Below are positions 35,925 to 44,327 of a stretch of DNA of 64,000 nucleotides, piece by piece. Position numbers and translations under genes: made by a program. Position 1 is the stretch's first letter, and each line of letters opens with the position of its first letter. Origin of the DNA: Ruminococcaceae bacterium AB4001 (GTDB lineage: Bacteria > Bacillota > Clostridia > Saccharofermentanales > Saccharofermentanaceae); contig JHXJ01000003.1 in the NCBI GenBank assembly GCA_000621765.1, positions 1 to 64,000 on the forward strand, written 5' to 3'. The notes beneath the pieces were generated by a model. The model did not search any database. It was not told the DNA's origin and saw only the letters and a program-made list of their open reading frames with translations.

Positions 35925-37580
35925 CTATGAAAAAGATCTGTCATCATACGCATCAATGAAGAACCAGAAATTAGTTCCTTTAGAGCCGCTGTAACAACCA
36001 TACCTTGCATTATGGGCATCAAGAATATCCTTTACGACAGAAAGACCTACTCCGCTGTTCCCGTCAGGTTCAGCCATGCCTTTATTGGGTTTATAAAGAA
36101 TATCCCACACTTTACCGAAATCTGTTTTTTCGATCCGTGCGCCGTCATTCGTGATGCTGAATTCTACAGTATTTCTACGCTTTTCCAGCCTGATCGTGAT
36201 GGTTTCATCGCAATACTTGATCGCGTTCGTCACGAAGTTATTTATAACGATGTATATCATCTCGAGATCTGCATATACGGGATAAGCTTCCTCGTTTTTA
36301 TCGTAAGCAAATGTCACATCGATCTTCTTATCCGAGATCAGCTGCCTGTTTCTTTTGATAATATTCTGAGTGAGCTGAAGGAGATCAACATCCTCACAGT
36401 TAAGCTTAACCTTGCCATCCTGCAATTTAGACAGTTCAAGCAGCCTTGTTACCATGGATGACATGTGGTCCACCTCGGATATGATCTTTTCCGAATACTC
36501 GGAACGCTTATCGTCATCAATGTTTTCCCAGTTATCAAGATACTTCCTGGTAACAGACAAAGGTCCCTGAAGATCGTATGCGATTCCTTTCGTAAGCTTT
36601 TCGCTCCTTAACTCGAACTTCTTCTGATTGATGTAGAGTTTTCTGACTACGAAAACGATGGCCGCTTCAACCAGAATGAGTGCCAGGACAGACAGGATAT
36701 AGATCTTCAAATTGTCTCTTAAAACGATCTGAAGAGGATTTATTACCATGTAGTAAGTAATAAGGTAGTTACCGCTGTCAAAATCATAGACTGCCGAAGC
36801 TGTTGAAGTGAAGATGCCTTCCCTTACTTTTGTTCCTGCAGTTGCCTTGCCGTCCAGGAGCATATCTACATATTTATCACTTAACTTATGTGCCTTATTA
36901 TTCATTCCGGCACGCCCGCCCAAGTCATAGTAATTCACCTCATCGAGCCTGACGAGCCACTCTTCGTAAGTAACGCTTCCTCTTTCGTTGACCACTTCAG
37001 GCTCAGAGATATTCAATGTCCTGACCGTATCGTCACAAGTAAACGTAAGTGTGCCTCCGTATAAGAATGTCTCATCACATCTTGCACCCTTTATTGAGAC
37101 CTCATGTGTACGGGGAAGCATCAGCGCCAGAACTTCGTCCTTTGAAAACTTTCCTTTGTCTTCCAAAAACATATACCGTATATCGCCGGGAACCAGCTGG
37201 GTCGATTTCTCTTCATATCTGAACTCGCTGTTCTCTATGACCTCTGTTTCTATCTCGCCATAATAGCGGGCTTCCAGAAAGGGCTGTGATTCAAATATGA
37301 CCCTGCCGCCATTTCTTGTGTCAACGACAGTAGAATATATGCCTACATCATCTTCCAGATAAGACAGTAATTCCCATGTGTAGATGACTCTGCTGACCAC
37401 CTTATCACGGTCCTTTATGGTGATCACACCCAGTATTGAATCAGGAATAGTCATACAGTTGCGAAAACCGTAGTTTAATTGATCGATCTTGCTCTCAGTA
37501 AAGATCGAGATCGATACCGAGAAGATAAGCAGCGCAATAACACCGTAAATTAACCCGAATCCCAAATATTTCTTTTTCAT
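35925..37580 (-). CDS. Histidine kinase paralog lacking the phospho-acceptor His (pseudokinase)
   Basis: A 551-residue paralog of the following kinase. I start it at the ATG at 37580, nine bases after AAGGA; its opening MKKKYLGFG aligns with MKKQYIRYG of the paralog. Two membrane segments flank an outside domain of about 260 residues, twice that of its neighbour. The H-box reads KGIAYDLQGPLSV: the His is Tyr335, and the following Glu and Thr are also changed. I checked the codon (TAC). The N-box NFVTNAIKYCD and the G2 box NSGVGLSVVKDIL remain, so ATP may still bind. It may work by pairing with the active kinase. It is the first gene of the operon. Confidence 0.93.
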   Translation of the reverse strand: MKKKYLGFGLIYGVIALLIFSVSISIFTESKIDQLNYGFRNCMTIPDSILGVITIKDRDKVVSRVIYTWELLSYLEDDVGIYSTVVDTRNGGRVIFESQPFLEARYYGEIETEVIENSEFRYEEKSTQLVPGDIRYMFLEDKGKFSKDEVLALMLPRTHEVSIKGARCDETFLYGGTLTFTCDDTVRTLNISEPEVVNERGSVTYEEWLVRLDEVNYYDLGGRAGMNNKAHKLSDKYVDMLLDGKATAGTKVREGIFTSTASAVYDFDSGNYLITYYMVINPLQIVLRDNLKIYILSVLALILVEAAIVFVVRKLYINQKKFELRSEKLTKGIAYDLQGPLSVTRKYLDNWENIDDDKRSEYSEKIISEVDHMSSMVTRLLELSKLQDGKVKLNCEDVDLLQLTQNIIKRNRQLISDKKIDVTFAYDKNEEAYPVYADLEMIYIVINNFVTNAIKYCDETITIRLEKRRNTVEFSITNDGARIEKTDFGKVWDILYKPNKGMAEPDGNSGVGLSVVKDILDAHNARYGCYSGSKGTNFWFFIDAYDDRSFS

Positions 37581-37622
37581 CTTTTTCATTCCTTTCCACG
37601 ACATCCGTCTTTGTTCACCGTG

Positions 37623-37655
37623 AGTATAGGAAAAAGATGTGACCTCTTTATGACC
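37623..37655 (-). promoter_or_regulatory. Promoter of the kinase operon with response-regulator direct repeats
   Basis: On the minus strand TATACT (37623-37628) is the likely -10. GGTCA occurs at 37651-37655 and 37640-37644, an 11-base period, overlapping the weak -35 position. This arrangement is typical for OmpR-family activators and suggests autoregulation. Confidence 0.5.
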
Positions 37656-37725
37656 ATACAAAACCACAAACCGGACTTAATGAAATTACGGGCACGGTAT
37701 TGAACCAATAGCGATAAAAAGATTA

Positions 37726-37756
37726 TATCAAAAAGGACGTCTCAGCCGGGACGTCC
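37726..37756 (-). terminator. Terminator after yitT
   Basis: GGACGTC and GACGTCC form a 7-bp stem, extended by A-T pairs, around an eight-base loop and followed by TTTTTGATAT on the minus strand. The upstream arm lies inside the last codons of the yitT gene. Confidence 0.8.
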
Positions 37757-38671
37757 TTTTTTGATTACTTCCTGTTTATGCGCGGGCGCTTTCTTTTTCT
37801 TAATGTGATTTCCTACGATCTCCGAGACATCCGAGATCGTCATGAAAGCAGATACATCTGCGTCGTTGATTATCTTCTTTATCGCAGGCACTTCAACTCT
37901 CGTTATGACACAGTAAAGCACCGTTTTCGTGCCGCTGCTCACCATGCCCCTGCCTTCCATCTTGGTGCATGTTCTTCCAAGCTGCGTATAGATGGCATCT
38001 GCTATCTCCTGGCCATGGTCTGTGATGATCATGACGGACTTGCCCTGCTCCATTCCGTTTTCGACGATGTCGATTATCTTCGAAGTGATGAAATACGTAA
38101 GGAGTGAATAGAGCGCTCTGTCAGGTCCGAAAAGAAAACCTGCTACCGAGTAGATGATTATGTTGAAGAATAAGACGATCTGTCCAACCGAGAACTCTGT
38201 GTTCTTCGACAGGAACATCGCCACGATCTCTGTGCCGTCTAAGCATCCGCCATGCCTTAAGATGAGTCCGACGCCGACGCCCAGGAGCACGCCTCCGAAA
38301 ACGACTACAAGTATCTCCTGCTCCGTTACGGCCGGCATATCCTCGAAAATGCCCAGGAAGCTTGAGAAAACCGCCATTGCATAGATCGCCTTGATGAGGA
38401 ATCTTATGCCGAGACGCTTATATCCCAGAATCATGAAAGGAATATTCAAAGCAATCGTAAGAATACCGAGAGGAGCGTCAGACAGCTGGCTTATGATCAT
38501 CGAGATACCGACGACACCGCCGTCTAAGATCGTAAACGGAACAAGGAATTCTTCAAGCGCAAAAGCAGCTACGACAGCACCAACTGTTATGAAGAACAGA
38601 GGTGCTATCCACTGCTTAAAGATATAAGCAAACGTAATCTGCTGATGCTGTCTCTTTCCTTTTTGCGGCAT
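37742..38671 (-). CDS. YitT family membrane protein (DUF161/DUF2179)
   Basis: A 309-residue protein with five or six membrane segments in the YitT/DUF161 region (about 12-210), including the conserved FILDGGVVGISMIIS-like stretch, and a C-terminal cytoplasmic DUF2179 domain (about 215-290, with GRGMVSSGTKTVLYCVI). Family members are common in Bacillota, often in several copies; transport has been proposed but not shown. It starts five bases after the aconitase-family gene ends, so the two are co-transcribed. The ribosome site is weak. Confidence 0.92.
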   Translation of the reverse strand: MPQKGKRQHQQITFAYIFKQWIAPLFFITVGAVVAAFALEEFLVPFTILDGGVVGISMIISQLSDAPLGILTIALNIPFMILGYKRLGIRFLIKAIYAMAVFSSFLGIFEDMPAVTEQEILVVVFGGVLLGVGVGLILRHGGCLDGTEIVAMFLSKNTEFSVGQIVLFFNIIIYSVAGFLFGPDRALYSLLTYFITSKIIDIVENGMEQGKSVMIITDHGQEIADAIYTQLGRTCTKMEGRGMVSSGTKTVLYCVITRVEVPAIKKIINDADVSAFMTISDVSEIVGNHIKKKKAPAHKQEVIKKGRPG

Positions 38672-38676
38672 CGATC

Positions 38677-40974
38677 TTATTTCTGACGGTTGAAGTTAAT
38701 GAGGCAGCCGTCAAGAATAATCTGACGCTCACGGTCTGTGAGGTCGCCCAATGTCAGAGTGAACTCCTTTGTCTCATCGCCCTTGATCGCGATTGCCTTG
38801 ATCGTATCAGCCTTTGTCTCGACTGCTGTTCTGATTCCCGGGAAGAGAATGTAGTCGAGATTTGCAAAAGGGAGATCGCCCTTCTCGATGATGAAAGGCA
38901 GCATACCCCAGTTGATGAGGTTGGATCTGTATCTCTTTGTAGCGTACTCGTTAGCGATGTTAGCCCATCCGCCAAGTACCTTCTGGCATGAAGCAGCCTG
39001 CTCTCTTGCAGAACCGTCACCGGGCTTAACTGCGAAGATTACTGAACCGAATCCGATTTCTTTTACGTTGCCGTGCTCGAAAGAAATGAGGCTCTTAACT
39101 ACCTGCATTACATCGTGGAGGCCCTCTACTGCTTCGCAAGGCTTCTCGCCTGCTACGAGTGCTGTCTCTGCCTTCTGGATGTTCTTAGCGCGTCCTACGT
39201 AGTCAGGATCCTTACGTGAGAGTGTGAACTCTGCAAGACCCAACGGATTGGATCTGTAAGAAGATGTCTCGCCTGAAGGAATAAGCTCGTCTGTTGTGGT
39301 AACAGGATCGTGGATCTCGGATACTACCTGGAGAACGAGGTTCTCAGGGAGAGCTTCCATCTTCGGCCAGTCCTTGATGTTAGGTCCGAACTGGATCTCT
39401 GTATTAGGATCTGCAACACCCTTTGAATCGAAGACTCTGTTAGCGTAGATCTTTGAATCGAATGTGTAAGCGTAGTTATTGAACTCGCCTGTGAACTCTG
39501 TAGCAGGTGTGAGAACACCCTTATTTGCAGCTGTTGCAGCGATGGATCTTGCGTCCATAAGTGCAACGGAAGAGATCTGTCCGCTCTGTACCTTTGAGCC
39601 TTCTCTGTTCGGGAAGTTTCTTGTGGAGTGACGGATTGAGAATGCATTGTTAGCAGGTGTATCGCCCGCACCGAAGCAAGGTCCGCAGAATGCTGTCTTA
39701 AGGATGGCGCCTGTCTCAAGGAGTGTAGCTGCAACGCCGTTTCTTACGAGTTCCATGTAAACAGGTGTGGATGCAGGATAGATGGACATCGTGAACTTGT
39801 CAGCACCGATGTACTTACCCTTCATGATGTCAGCAGCAGCACAGATATTCTCGAATCCGCCGCCTGCGCATCCTGCGATGATTCCCTGGTCTACCATGAG
39901 CTTGCCGCCCTGGATCTTGTCCTTAAGTGAGTACTCGATCTTGTCGCCGAATGAAACCTTTGCTCTCTCCTCAGTCTCAGCGATCATCTGCTCGAGATTT
40001 GCATTAACATACTCGATCTCGTAAGCGATGGAAGGATGGAAAGGCATAGCGATCATAGGCTTGATCGTGGAAAGGTCAACGATAACTGCGCCATCATAGT
40101 AAGTAACGTCAGCAGGTGCGAGTTTCTTGTAGTCGCCAGATCTGCCGTGAATGTCGAAGAACTGCTCTGTCTTCTCGTCTGTCTGCCAGATGGAAGAAAG
40201 GCATGTTGTCTCAGTTGTCATAACGTCGATGCCGATTCTGAAATCAGCAGAGAGGCTTGCGACACCGGGACCTACGAACTCCATGACCTTGTTCTTTACA
40301 TATCCTGTATTGAATACCTTGCCGATGATAGCAAGAGCAACGTCCTGAGGACCTACACCCTTCATCGGCTCGCCTGTGAGGTAGATAGCGATAACGTCAG
40401 GCATCTTGATGTCATATGTCTGTGAGAGGAGCTGCTTAACGAGCTCAGGACCGCCCTCACCCATTGCCATGGTACCTAATGCACCGTAACGTGTGTGTGA
40501 GTCAGAACCTAATATCATGCCACCGCATGTAGCGAGCATCTCTCTTGCATACTGGTGGATAACTGCCTGATGAGGAGGTACATAGATTCCGCCGTACTTC
40601 TTGGCAGCTGTAAGACCGAACATGTGGTCATCTTCATTGATCGTTCCGCCAACTGCGCAAAGTGAGTTATGGCAGTTAGTAAGAACGTAAGGGATCGGGA
40701 ACTTCTCGAGTCCGGAAGCTCTTGCTGTCTGGATGATGCCTACATATGTGATATCGTGTGATGTCAGCTTATCGAACTTGATCTTAAGCTGATCCATATT
40801 TCCTGATGTGTTGTGATCCTTAAGGATGCCGTATGCGATCGTACCCTGCTTAGCTGCTGCCTTATCAGCTGCCTTGCAGGACTTAGCTGCAACCGCTTCA
40901 GCAGCATTACCGGAATCTTCGATGAGTTCTACGCCATTTAATAACCAAGCGCCGTTTTCAAGTGTGGAAATCAT
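38677..40974 (-). CDS. Aconitase-family hydratase (YbhJ-like)
   Basis: A 765-residue aconitase-superfamily protein. It keeps the 4Fe-4S cysteines (one in [10 protein letters not shown] and a pair in FCGPCFGAG) and the swivel domain at the C-terminus. Motifs such as [20 protein letters not shown] and [14 protein letters not shown] match the family. Among known members it looks closest to the YbhJ-like hydratases of Clostridia rather than to AcnA or AcnB, so the substrate may not be citrate. The ATG at 40974 has GAGGT seven bases upstream; the frame stays open to 41022 without a site. It shares its transcript with yitT. Confidence 0.85.
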   Translation of the reverse strand: MISTLENGAWLLNGVELIEDSGNAAEAVAAKSCKAADKAAAKQGTIAYGILKDHNTSGNMDQLKIKFDKLTSHDITYVGIIQTARASGLEKFPIPYVLTNCHNSLCAVGGTINEDDHMFGLTAAKKYGGIYVPPHQAVIHQYAREMLATCGGMILGSDSHTRYGALGTMAMGEGGPELVKQLLSQTYDIKMPDVIAIYLTGEPMKGVGPQDVALAIIGKVFNTGYVKNKVMEFVGPGVASLSADFRIGIDVMTTETTCLSSIWQTDEKTEQFFDIHGRSGDYKKLAPADVTYYDGAVIVDLSTIKPMIAMPFHPSIAYEIEYVNANLEQMIAETEERAKVSFGDKIEYSLKDKIQGGKLMVDQGIIAGCAGGGFENICAAADIMKGKYIGADKFTMSIYPASTPVYMELVRNGVAATLLETGAILKTAFCGPCFGAGDTPANNAFSIRHSTRNFPNREGSKVQSGQISSVALMDARSIAATAANKGVLTPATEFTGEFNNYAYTFDSKIYANRVFDSKGVADPNTEIQFGPNIKDWPKMEALPENLVLQVVSEIHDPVTTTDELIPSGETSSYRSNPLGLAEFTLSRKDPDYVGRAKNIQKAETALVAGEKPCEAVEGLHDVMQVVKSLISFEHGNVKEIGFGSVIFAVKPGDGSAREQAASCQKVLGGWANIANEYATKRYRSNLINWGMLPFIIEKGDLPFANLDYILFPGIRTAVETKADTIKAIAIKGDETKEFTLTLGDLTDRERQIILDGCLINFNRQK

Positions 40975-41008
40975 AGTGTCTACCTCTTTTTTAATAAATT
41001 CGCGCAAT

Positions 41009-41017
41009 ATTATAGCA
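41009..41017 (-). promoter_or_regulatory. Extended -10 promoter of the aconitase-family gene
   Basis: TGCTATAAT on the minus strand, an extended -10. No good -35 is present, as is usual for this type. It abuts a 29-bp direct repeat whose second copy lies 138 bases upstream. Confidence 0.6.
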
Positions 41018-41178
41018 CGCAATCGAGCAACTTGCTTGCAAGGCAGGAAGCAATTAACAACTTGAAGCTCGCTTCAAGTTTGTTAAATTGCGGACAGCCT
41101 GTAAGTAAGGGTTGCGAGATAAGTGTTATGTTTGAGCGTAGCGACAAACATAGCACGCAATCGAGCAACTTGCTTGCA
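41012..41178. repeat. 29-bp perfect direct repeat pair
   Basis: The same 29 bases (beginning ATAGCACGCAATCGAGCAAC) occur at 41012-41040 and 41150-41178. The first copy overlaps the -10 of the aconitase-family gene. In the second copy the -10 reads TGCTATGTT and is probably dead. Confidence 0.9.
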
Positions 41179-41421
41179 TAGCATAAGTTAGGGCTAAACA
41201 GAAAAATGCACGGCGATTTGCCCGGCAGGCGCCGAGCTTTTAGCCGAGGTTTTAGAAGAAAACTTACACAAAAACTTACGGCACTGCCGTAAGTTTGCCG
41301 TAACTTTTGCGGGTACGGGAAGATACTTATAGAAAAAGTTACGGCCCACCCGGAACTCTGCCGCAACTTCAAACGAACGCCTATAACAAGGCACAAAAGC
41401 ACAGCTGTAACAATGTTACAG
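41051..41421. repeat. Array of inverted repeats in the 430-bp intergenic region
   Basis: Several hairpins lie in a row. One at 41051-41090 has AACTTGAAG/CTTCAAGTT as its core, extended by CAATT arms. One at 41272-41296 is a perfect 12-base palindrome with a single central base, AAACTTACGGCA. One pairs GCCGTAACTTTT (41297-41308) with AAAAGTTACGGC (41334-41345). One at 41405-41421 is CTGTAACA-A-TGTTACAG. No gene is supported; a 130-codon open frame here has repeat-derived content and no ribosome site. Confidence 0.8.
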
Positions 41422-41444
41422 GGGCCGGAAACCAGCCCCTGTAA
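41416..41444 (-). terminator. Hairpin after the lipoprotein gene
   Basis: TTACAGGGG and CCCCTGTAA form a 9-10 bp stem, starting nine bases after the lipoprotein stop codon. The T-run is weak. Its 23-base core is the same, but for one base, as that of the hairpin at 42255-42283. Confidence 0.6.
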
Positions 41445-41452
41445 GTCATTTA

Positions 41453-42118
41453 TTATTTCTTCAATGTCAGCGGTGATTCAAGTCCGAGTTCTTTGCAGAA
41501 GAAACCGACGCATCCGCCGTCTTCTTCAACTTCACCGGCGTAGTTTATAAATATGACGGTGCTGTTCTGGAGATATACACCACCGGTCATCTGTCTGTTC
41601 TCATTTCCCAAATATCTGATTGAATATTTGTATCCGTCTTTCTCGCCTGAAGAGTTCTCATATTTGGAATCTTCTACGCAAAATGCATTAAACAGATCAA
41701 GAGCAGACTGATCGTCAGCGGCATTAAACATATAAATCTCGGTAAGAGCGTTCCTGCCATCCATTCCTTCGCTTATCTTTTCAAAACAGATCAGACACTC
41801 ATTTACCTTAATTTCAGGAAACGGGCTGTTCTCAGCGACCAGATAGCTGGCATAATACCACTTATTAGCTTCTTCTGAATTATTCATAACATAGTAAAGA
41901 GAATGATTCTCGTCTTTAGTTAACTGCTGAACACATTCAGAATATGTTTCTGTTTCCTGCATTCCATACTTCTTGGCTACATTAGCAATCTGCTCTGAAG
42001 AAAAGACAACTTTATTCTTCGCTTCTCCGGATCCAGCTGCAGACATCTGTGAGCATCCTGTAAGGCATACAGCCGACATAACAACAGCCATTGCCTTAAG
42101 CAACAACTTATTTTTCAT
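41453..42118 (-). CDS. Lipoprotein of unknown function
   Basis: A 221-residue exported lipoprotein. The signal peptide MKNKLLLKAMAVVMSAVC ends in the lipobox LTGC. The mature part holds no motif I recognise; it is acidic, with a pattern of beta strands in the second half (GYKYSIRYLGNENRQMTGG). The ATG at 42118 has GAGGAGG upstream. It stands alone between pgi and a repeat-rich spacer, flanked by two near-identical hairpins. Confidence 0.8.
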   Translation of the reverse strand: MKNKLLLKAMAVVMSAVCLTGCSQMSAAGSGEAKNKVVFSSEQIANVAKKYGMQETETYSECVQQLTKDENHSLYYVMNNSEEANKWYYASYLVAENSPFPEIKVNECLICFEKISEGMDGRNALTEIYMFNAADDQSALDLFNAFCVEDSKYENSSGEKDGYKYSIRYLGNENRQMTGGVYLQNSTVIFINYAGEVEEDGGCVGFFCKELGLESPLTLKK

Positions 42119-42254
42119 AGTTAAAACCTCCTCTATTCCCAAAAAACCGTTAAAACGGAAAACTTATTCCTAAGAAATATTATGGATTTTCTCAATTATC
42201 TTTGTCCATATAAATCGCATATACAGAATATGCAAATCGGATTTCCGCACATGA

Positions 42255-42283
42255 AAGCAGGGGCCGGAAACCAACCCCTGCTT
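42255..42283 (-). terminator. Hairpin after pgi
   Basis: AAGCAGGGG and CCCCTGCTT form a 9-bp stem about 30 bases after the pgi stop codon, with a poor T-run. It shares 22 of 23 core bases with the hairpin at 41416-41444. Confidence 0.6.
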
Positions 42284-42314
42284 GTTCAAAGTTCAAAGCA
42301 ATTGCTTGCCTTAA

Positions 42315-43664
42315 TTATTTCTTAAGTCTTGCCTCGAGAGCAGCCTTCTGGTCCTCGTAGCCGGGCTTGCCAAGGAGAGCGAACATATTCTTCTTGTAAG
42401 CTTCAACACCAGGCTGGTTGAAAGGATTTACAGCGAGGAGATAGCCTGAGATTCCGCAAGCCTTCTCGAAGAAGTAGATGAGCTCACCGAGAGAGTAAGC
42501 TGTCTGGTCAGGCATATGGATAAGGAGGTTCGGAACCTTACCGTCTACGTGAGCGAGGATCGTTCCCTGCATTGCCTTTGCGTTAACTTCGTTCATATCC
42601 ATGCCTGAGAGGAAGTTAAGACCATCGAGATTATCCTTGTCATTAGGGATCTCGAAAGATCTTCTGGGCTTGTCGATCTGGACAACTGTCTCATACATGA
42701 TCCTTGCGCCGTCCTGGATAAACTGACCCATGGAGTGAAGGTCTGTTGTGTTATCAACGCCAGCCGGGAAGATACCTCTTCTGTCCTTACCTTCTGACTC
42801 ACCGTAGAGCTGCTTCCACCACTCTGTCATGAAGTGGAATGAAGGCTCGTAGTTGACCATAACTTCTGTAGAATAGCCGGATCTGAGCAGGCAGTTACGT
42901 ACTGCTGCATACTGATAGCAGGGATTCTCTGCCAGAGGAAGCTTCTTATAAGCCTTGGAAGCGTCCTTAGCACCTCTCATGAGCTCTTTGATATCGATGC
43001 CTGCAACAGCGATGGGAAGAAGTCCGACTGCTGTAAGAACGGAGAATCTTCCGCCTACATCGTCAGGTACTACGAAGCTCTCGTAGCCTTCCTCGTCTGC
43101 CAAGCCCTTAAGAGCTCCTCTGGCCTTATCTGTTGTGGCATAGATCCTGTTCTTAGCCTCTTCCTTACCGTACTTCTGCTCCATGTAAGCGCGGAGGATA
43201 CGGAAAGCGATGGCAGGCTCAGTTGTCGTGCCGGACTTTGAGATGATGTTAAGGGAAATATCCTTGCCTTCGATGATGTCCATCATGTCAGCAAGATATG
43301 TAGCGCTGATAGAGTTACCGCAGAAAAGGATGAGCGGGCTCTTTCTGACTTTCTTAGAAGCAGCAGACGCAAATGAGTGGCCTAAAAGCTCGATAACTGC
43401 ACGCGCACCGAGGTATGAACCGCCGATACCGATAACAACGAGAACATCAGAGTCTCTTCTGATCTTCTGGGCTGCATCGCGGATACGCTTGAATTCGTCT
43501 TTGTCATAGTTTGTGGGAAGATCAAGCCAGCCAAGGAAATCATTTCCGGGGCCGTTCTTCTTGTGAAGCATATCAGAAGCGGCTTTGATCTGGGGTTCCA
43601 TTCTTGCGACTGCCTCTTCACCGCCGATAAAATCGAGGGCGTTCTGGTAATCAAATGTAATCAT
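42315..43664 (-). CDS. pgi: Glucose-6-phosphate isomerase
   Basis: A 449-residue phosphoglucose isomerase of the shorter Bacillota type, which interconverts glucose-6-phosphate and fructose-6-phosphate. The SIS folds show [18 protein letters not shown] and [15 protein letters not shown] (phosphate loop). The catalytic Glu is in the region [15 protein letters not shown], and the C-terminal Lys in the last helix region [19 protein letters not shown] precedes the ATG. The gene has its own transcript and no metabolic neighbours, although it links galactose-derived glucose phosphate to glycolysis. Confidence 0.97.
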   Translation of the reverse strand: MITFDYQNALDFIGGEEAVARMEPQIKAASDMLHKKNGPGNDFLGWLDLPTNYDKDEFKRIRDAAQKIRRDSDVLVVIGIGGSYLGARAVIELLGHSFASAASKKVRKSPLILFCGNSISATYLADMMDIIEGKDISLNIISKSGTTTEPAIAFRILRAYMEQKYGKEEAKNRIYATTDKARGALKGLADEEGYESFVVPDDVGGRFSVLTAVGLLPIAVAGIDIKELMRGAKDASKAYKKLPLAENPCYQYAAVRNCLLRSGYSTEVMVNYEPSFHFMTEWWKQLYGESEGKDRRGIFPAGVDNTTDLHSMGQFIQDGARIMYETVVQIDKPRRSFEIPNDKDNLDGLNFLSGMDMNEVNAKAMQGTILAHVDGKVPNLLIHMPDQTAYSLGELIYFFEKACGISGYLLAVNPFNQPGVEAYKKNMFALLGKPGYEDQKAALEARLKK

Positions 43665-43778
43665 TTGTCAGTTCTCCTTAAGGGTTAATTCAAAAATCAT
43701 ACAGAGTATACACCCGTAAAACGCTCTTTTCGAGTATAATTACGTCAGGATTTTATTATATTTGACGTGGAAATAAGG

Positions 43779-44318
43779 ATGTCTGACATATCTATTGCTG
43801 AATCAAAAATACAAATACTTTTCCTTGTGGACCGTGCACCGGGCGTGAGTTACCATCTGCTGATGGAAAAGTGCATGGAAATGCTCTATTCCGACTTCTT
43901 CACGTTCAGCCGTGCTTACGAAGAACTTATCGCCGGCAATCTCATGGATAAGAGCAAGTCCGGTGAATTTTCAGGAGTCAGCGTAGGTTCTACTGAGACC
44001 CTTACGCTCACAGACGGCGGAAGGGCCGTATTAAACGATCTGCTCCCTTCTTTAAGCGCGCCTTTGCTCGCTCACATGGAAGAAGCCGCAAAAGCGATAA
44101 CGGACGAGATGGCCAGAAATTCTGAGAGTTCTGCTTCGCTGGAACCCACGGACGATGGCAGATTCCGTGTCACGCTGGGCTATACGGGCGACGGAAAGCC
44201 TTTTTCCGCGACGATTACCATTGATGACGAGGAAACGGCTTCAAAGCTCTGCAAAATGTGGAAAAACAACTGTTCCAAAGCCTCAGACGGACTTATCAGG
44301 CTCATTACTGAAAGCTGA
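43779..44318 (+). CDS. DUF4364 family protein
   Basis: A 179-residue protein of the DUF4364 family, found in Clostridia. The N-terminal 75 residues look like a winged helix (SKIQILFLVDRAPGVSYHLL), the C-terminal part like a small beta domain (DGRFRVTLGYTGDG). A role as a transcriptional regulator is often assumed but not shown. The start is uncertain: the ATG at 43779 touches AAGG, and a GTG at 43767 is also in frame. TATAAT at 43735-43740 may be its -10. It is divergent from pgi and converges on the 1035-residue gene. Confidence 0.85.
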   Translation: MSDISIAESKIQILFLVDRAPGVSYHLLMEKCMEMLYSDFFTFSRAYEELIAGNLMDKSKSGEFSGVSVGSTETLTLTDGGRAVLNDLLPSLSAPLLAHMEEAAKAITDEMARNSESSASLEPTDDGRFRVTLGYTGDGKPFSATITIDDEETASKLCKMWKNNCSKASDGLIRLITES

Positions 44319-44327
44319 TACTTCCGA

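Noticed and set aside
41010-41402. A 130-codon minus-strand frame before the aconitase-family gene
   Set aside because: It has repeated phrases that come from the 29-bp repeat, no ribosome site and no family; the region is better seen as a repeat array.
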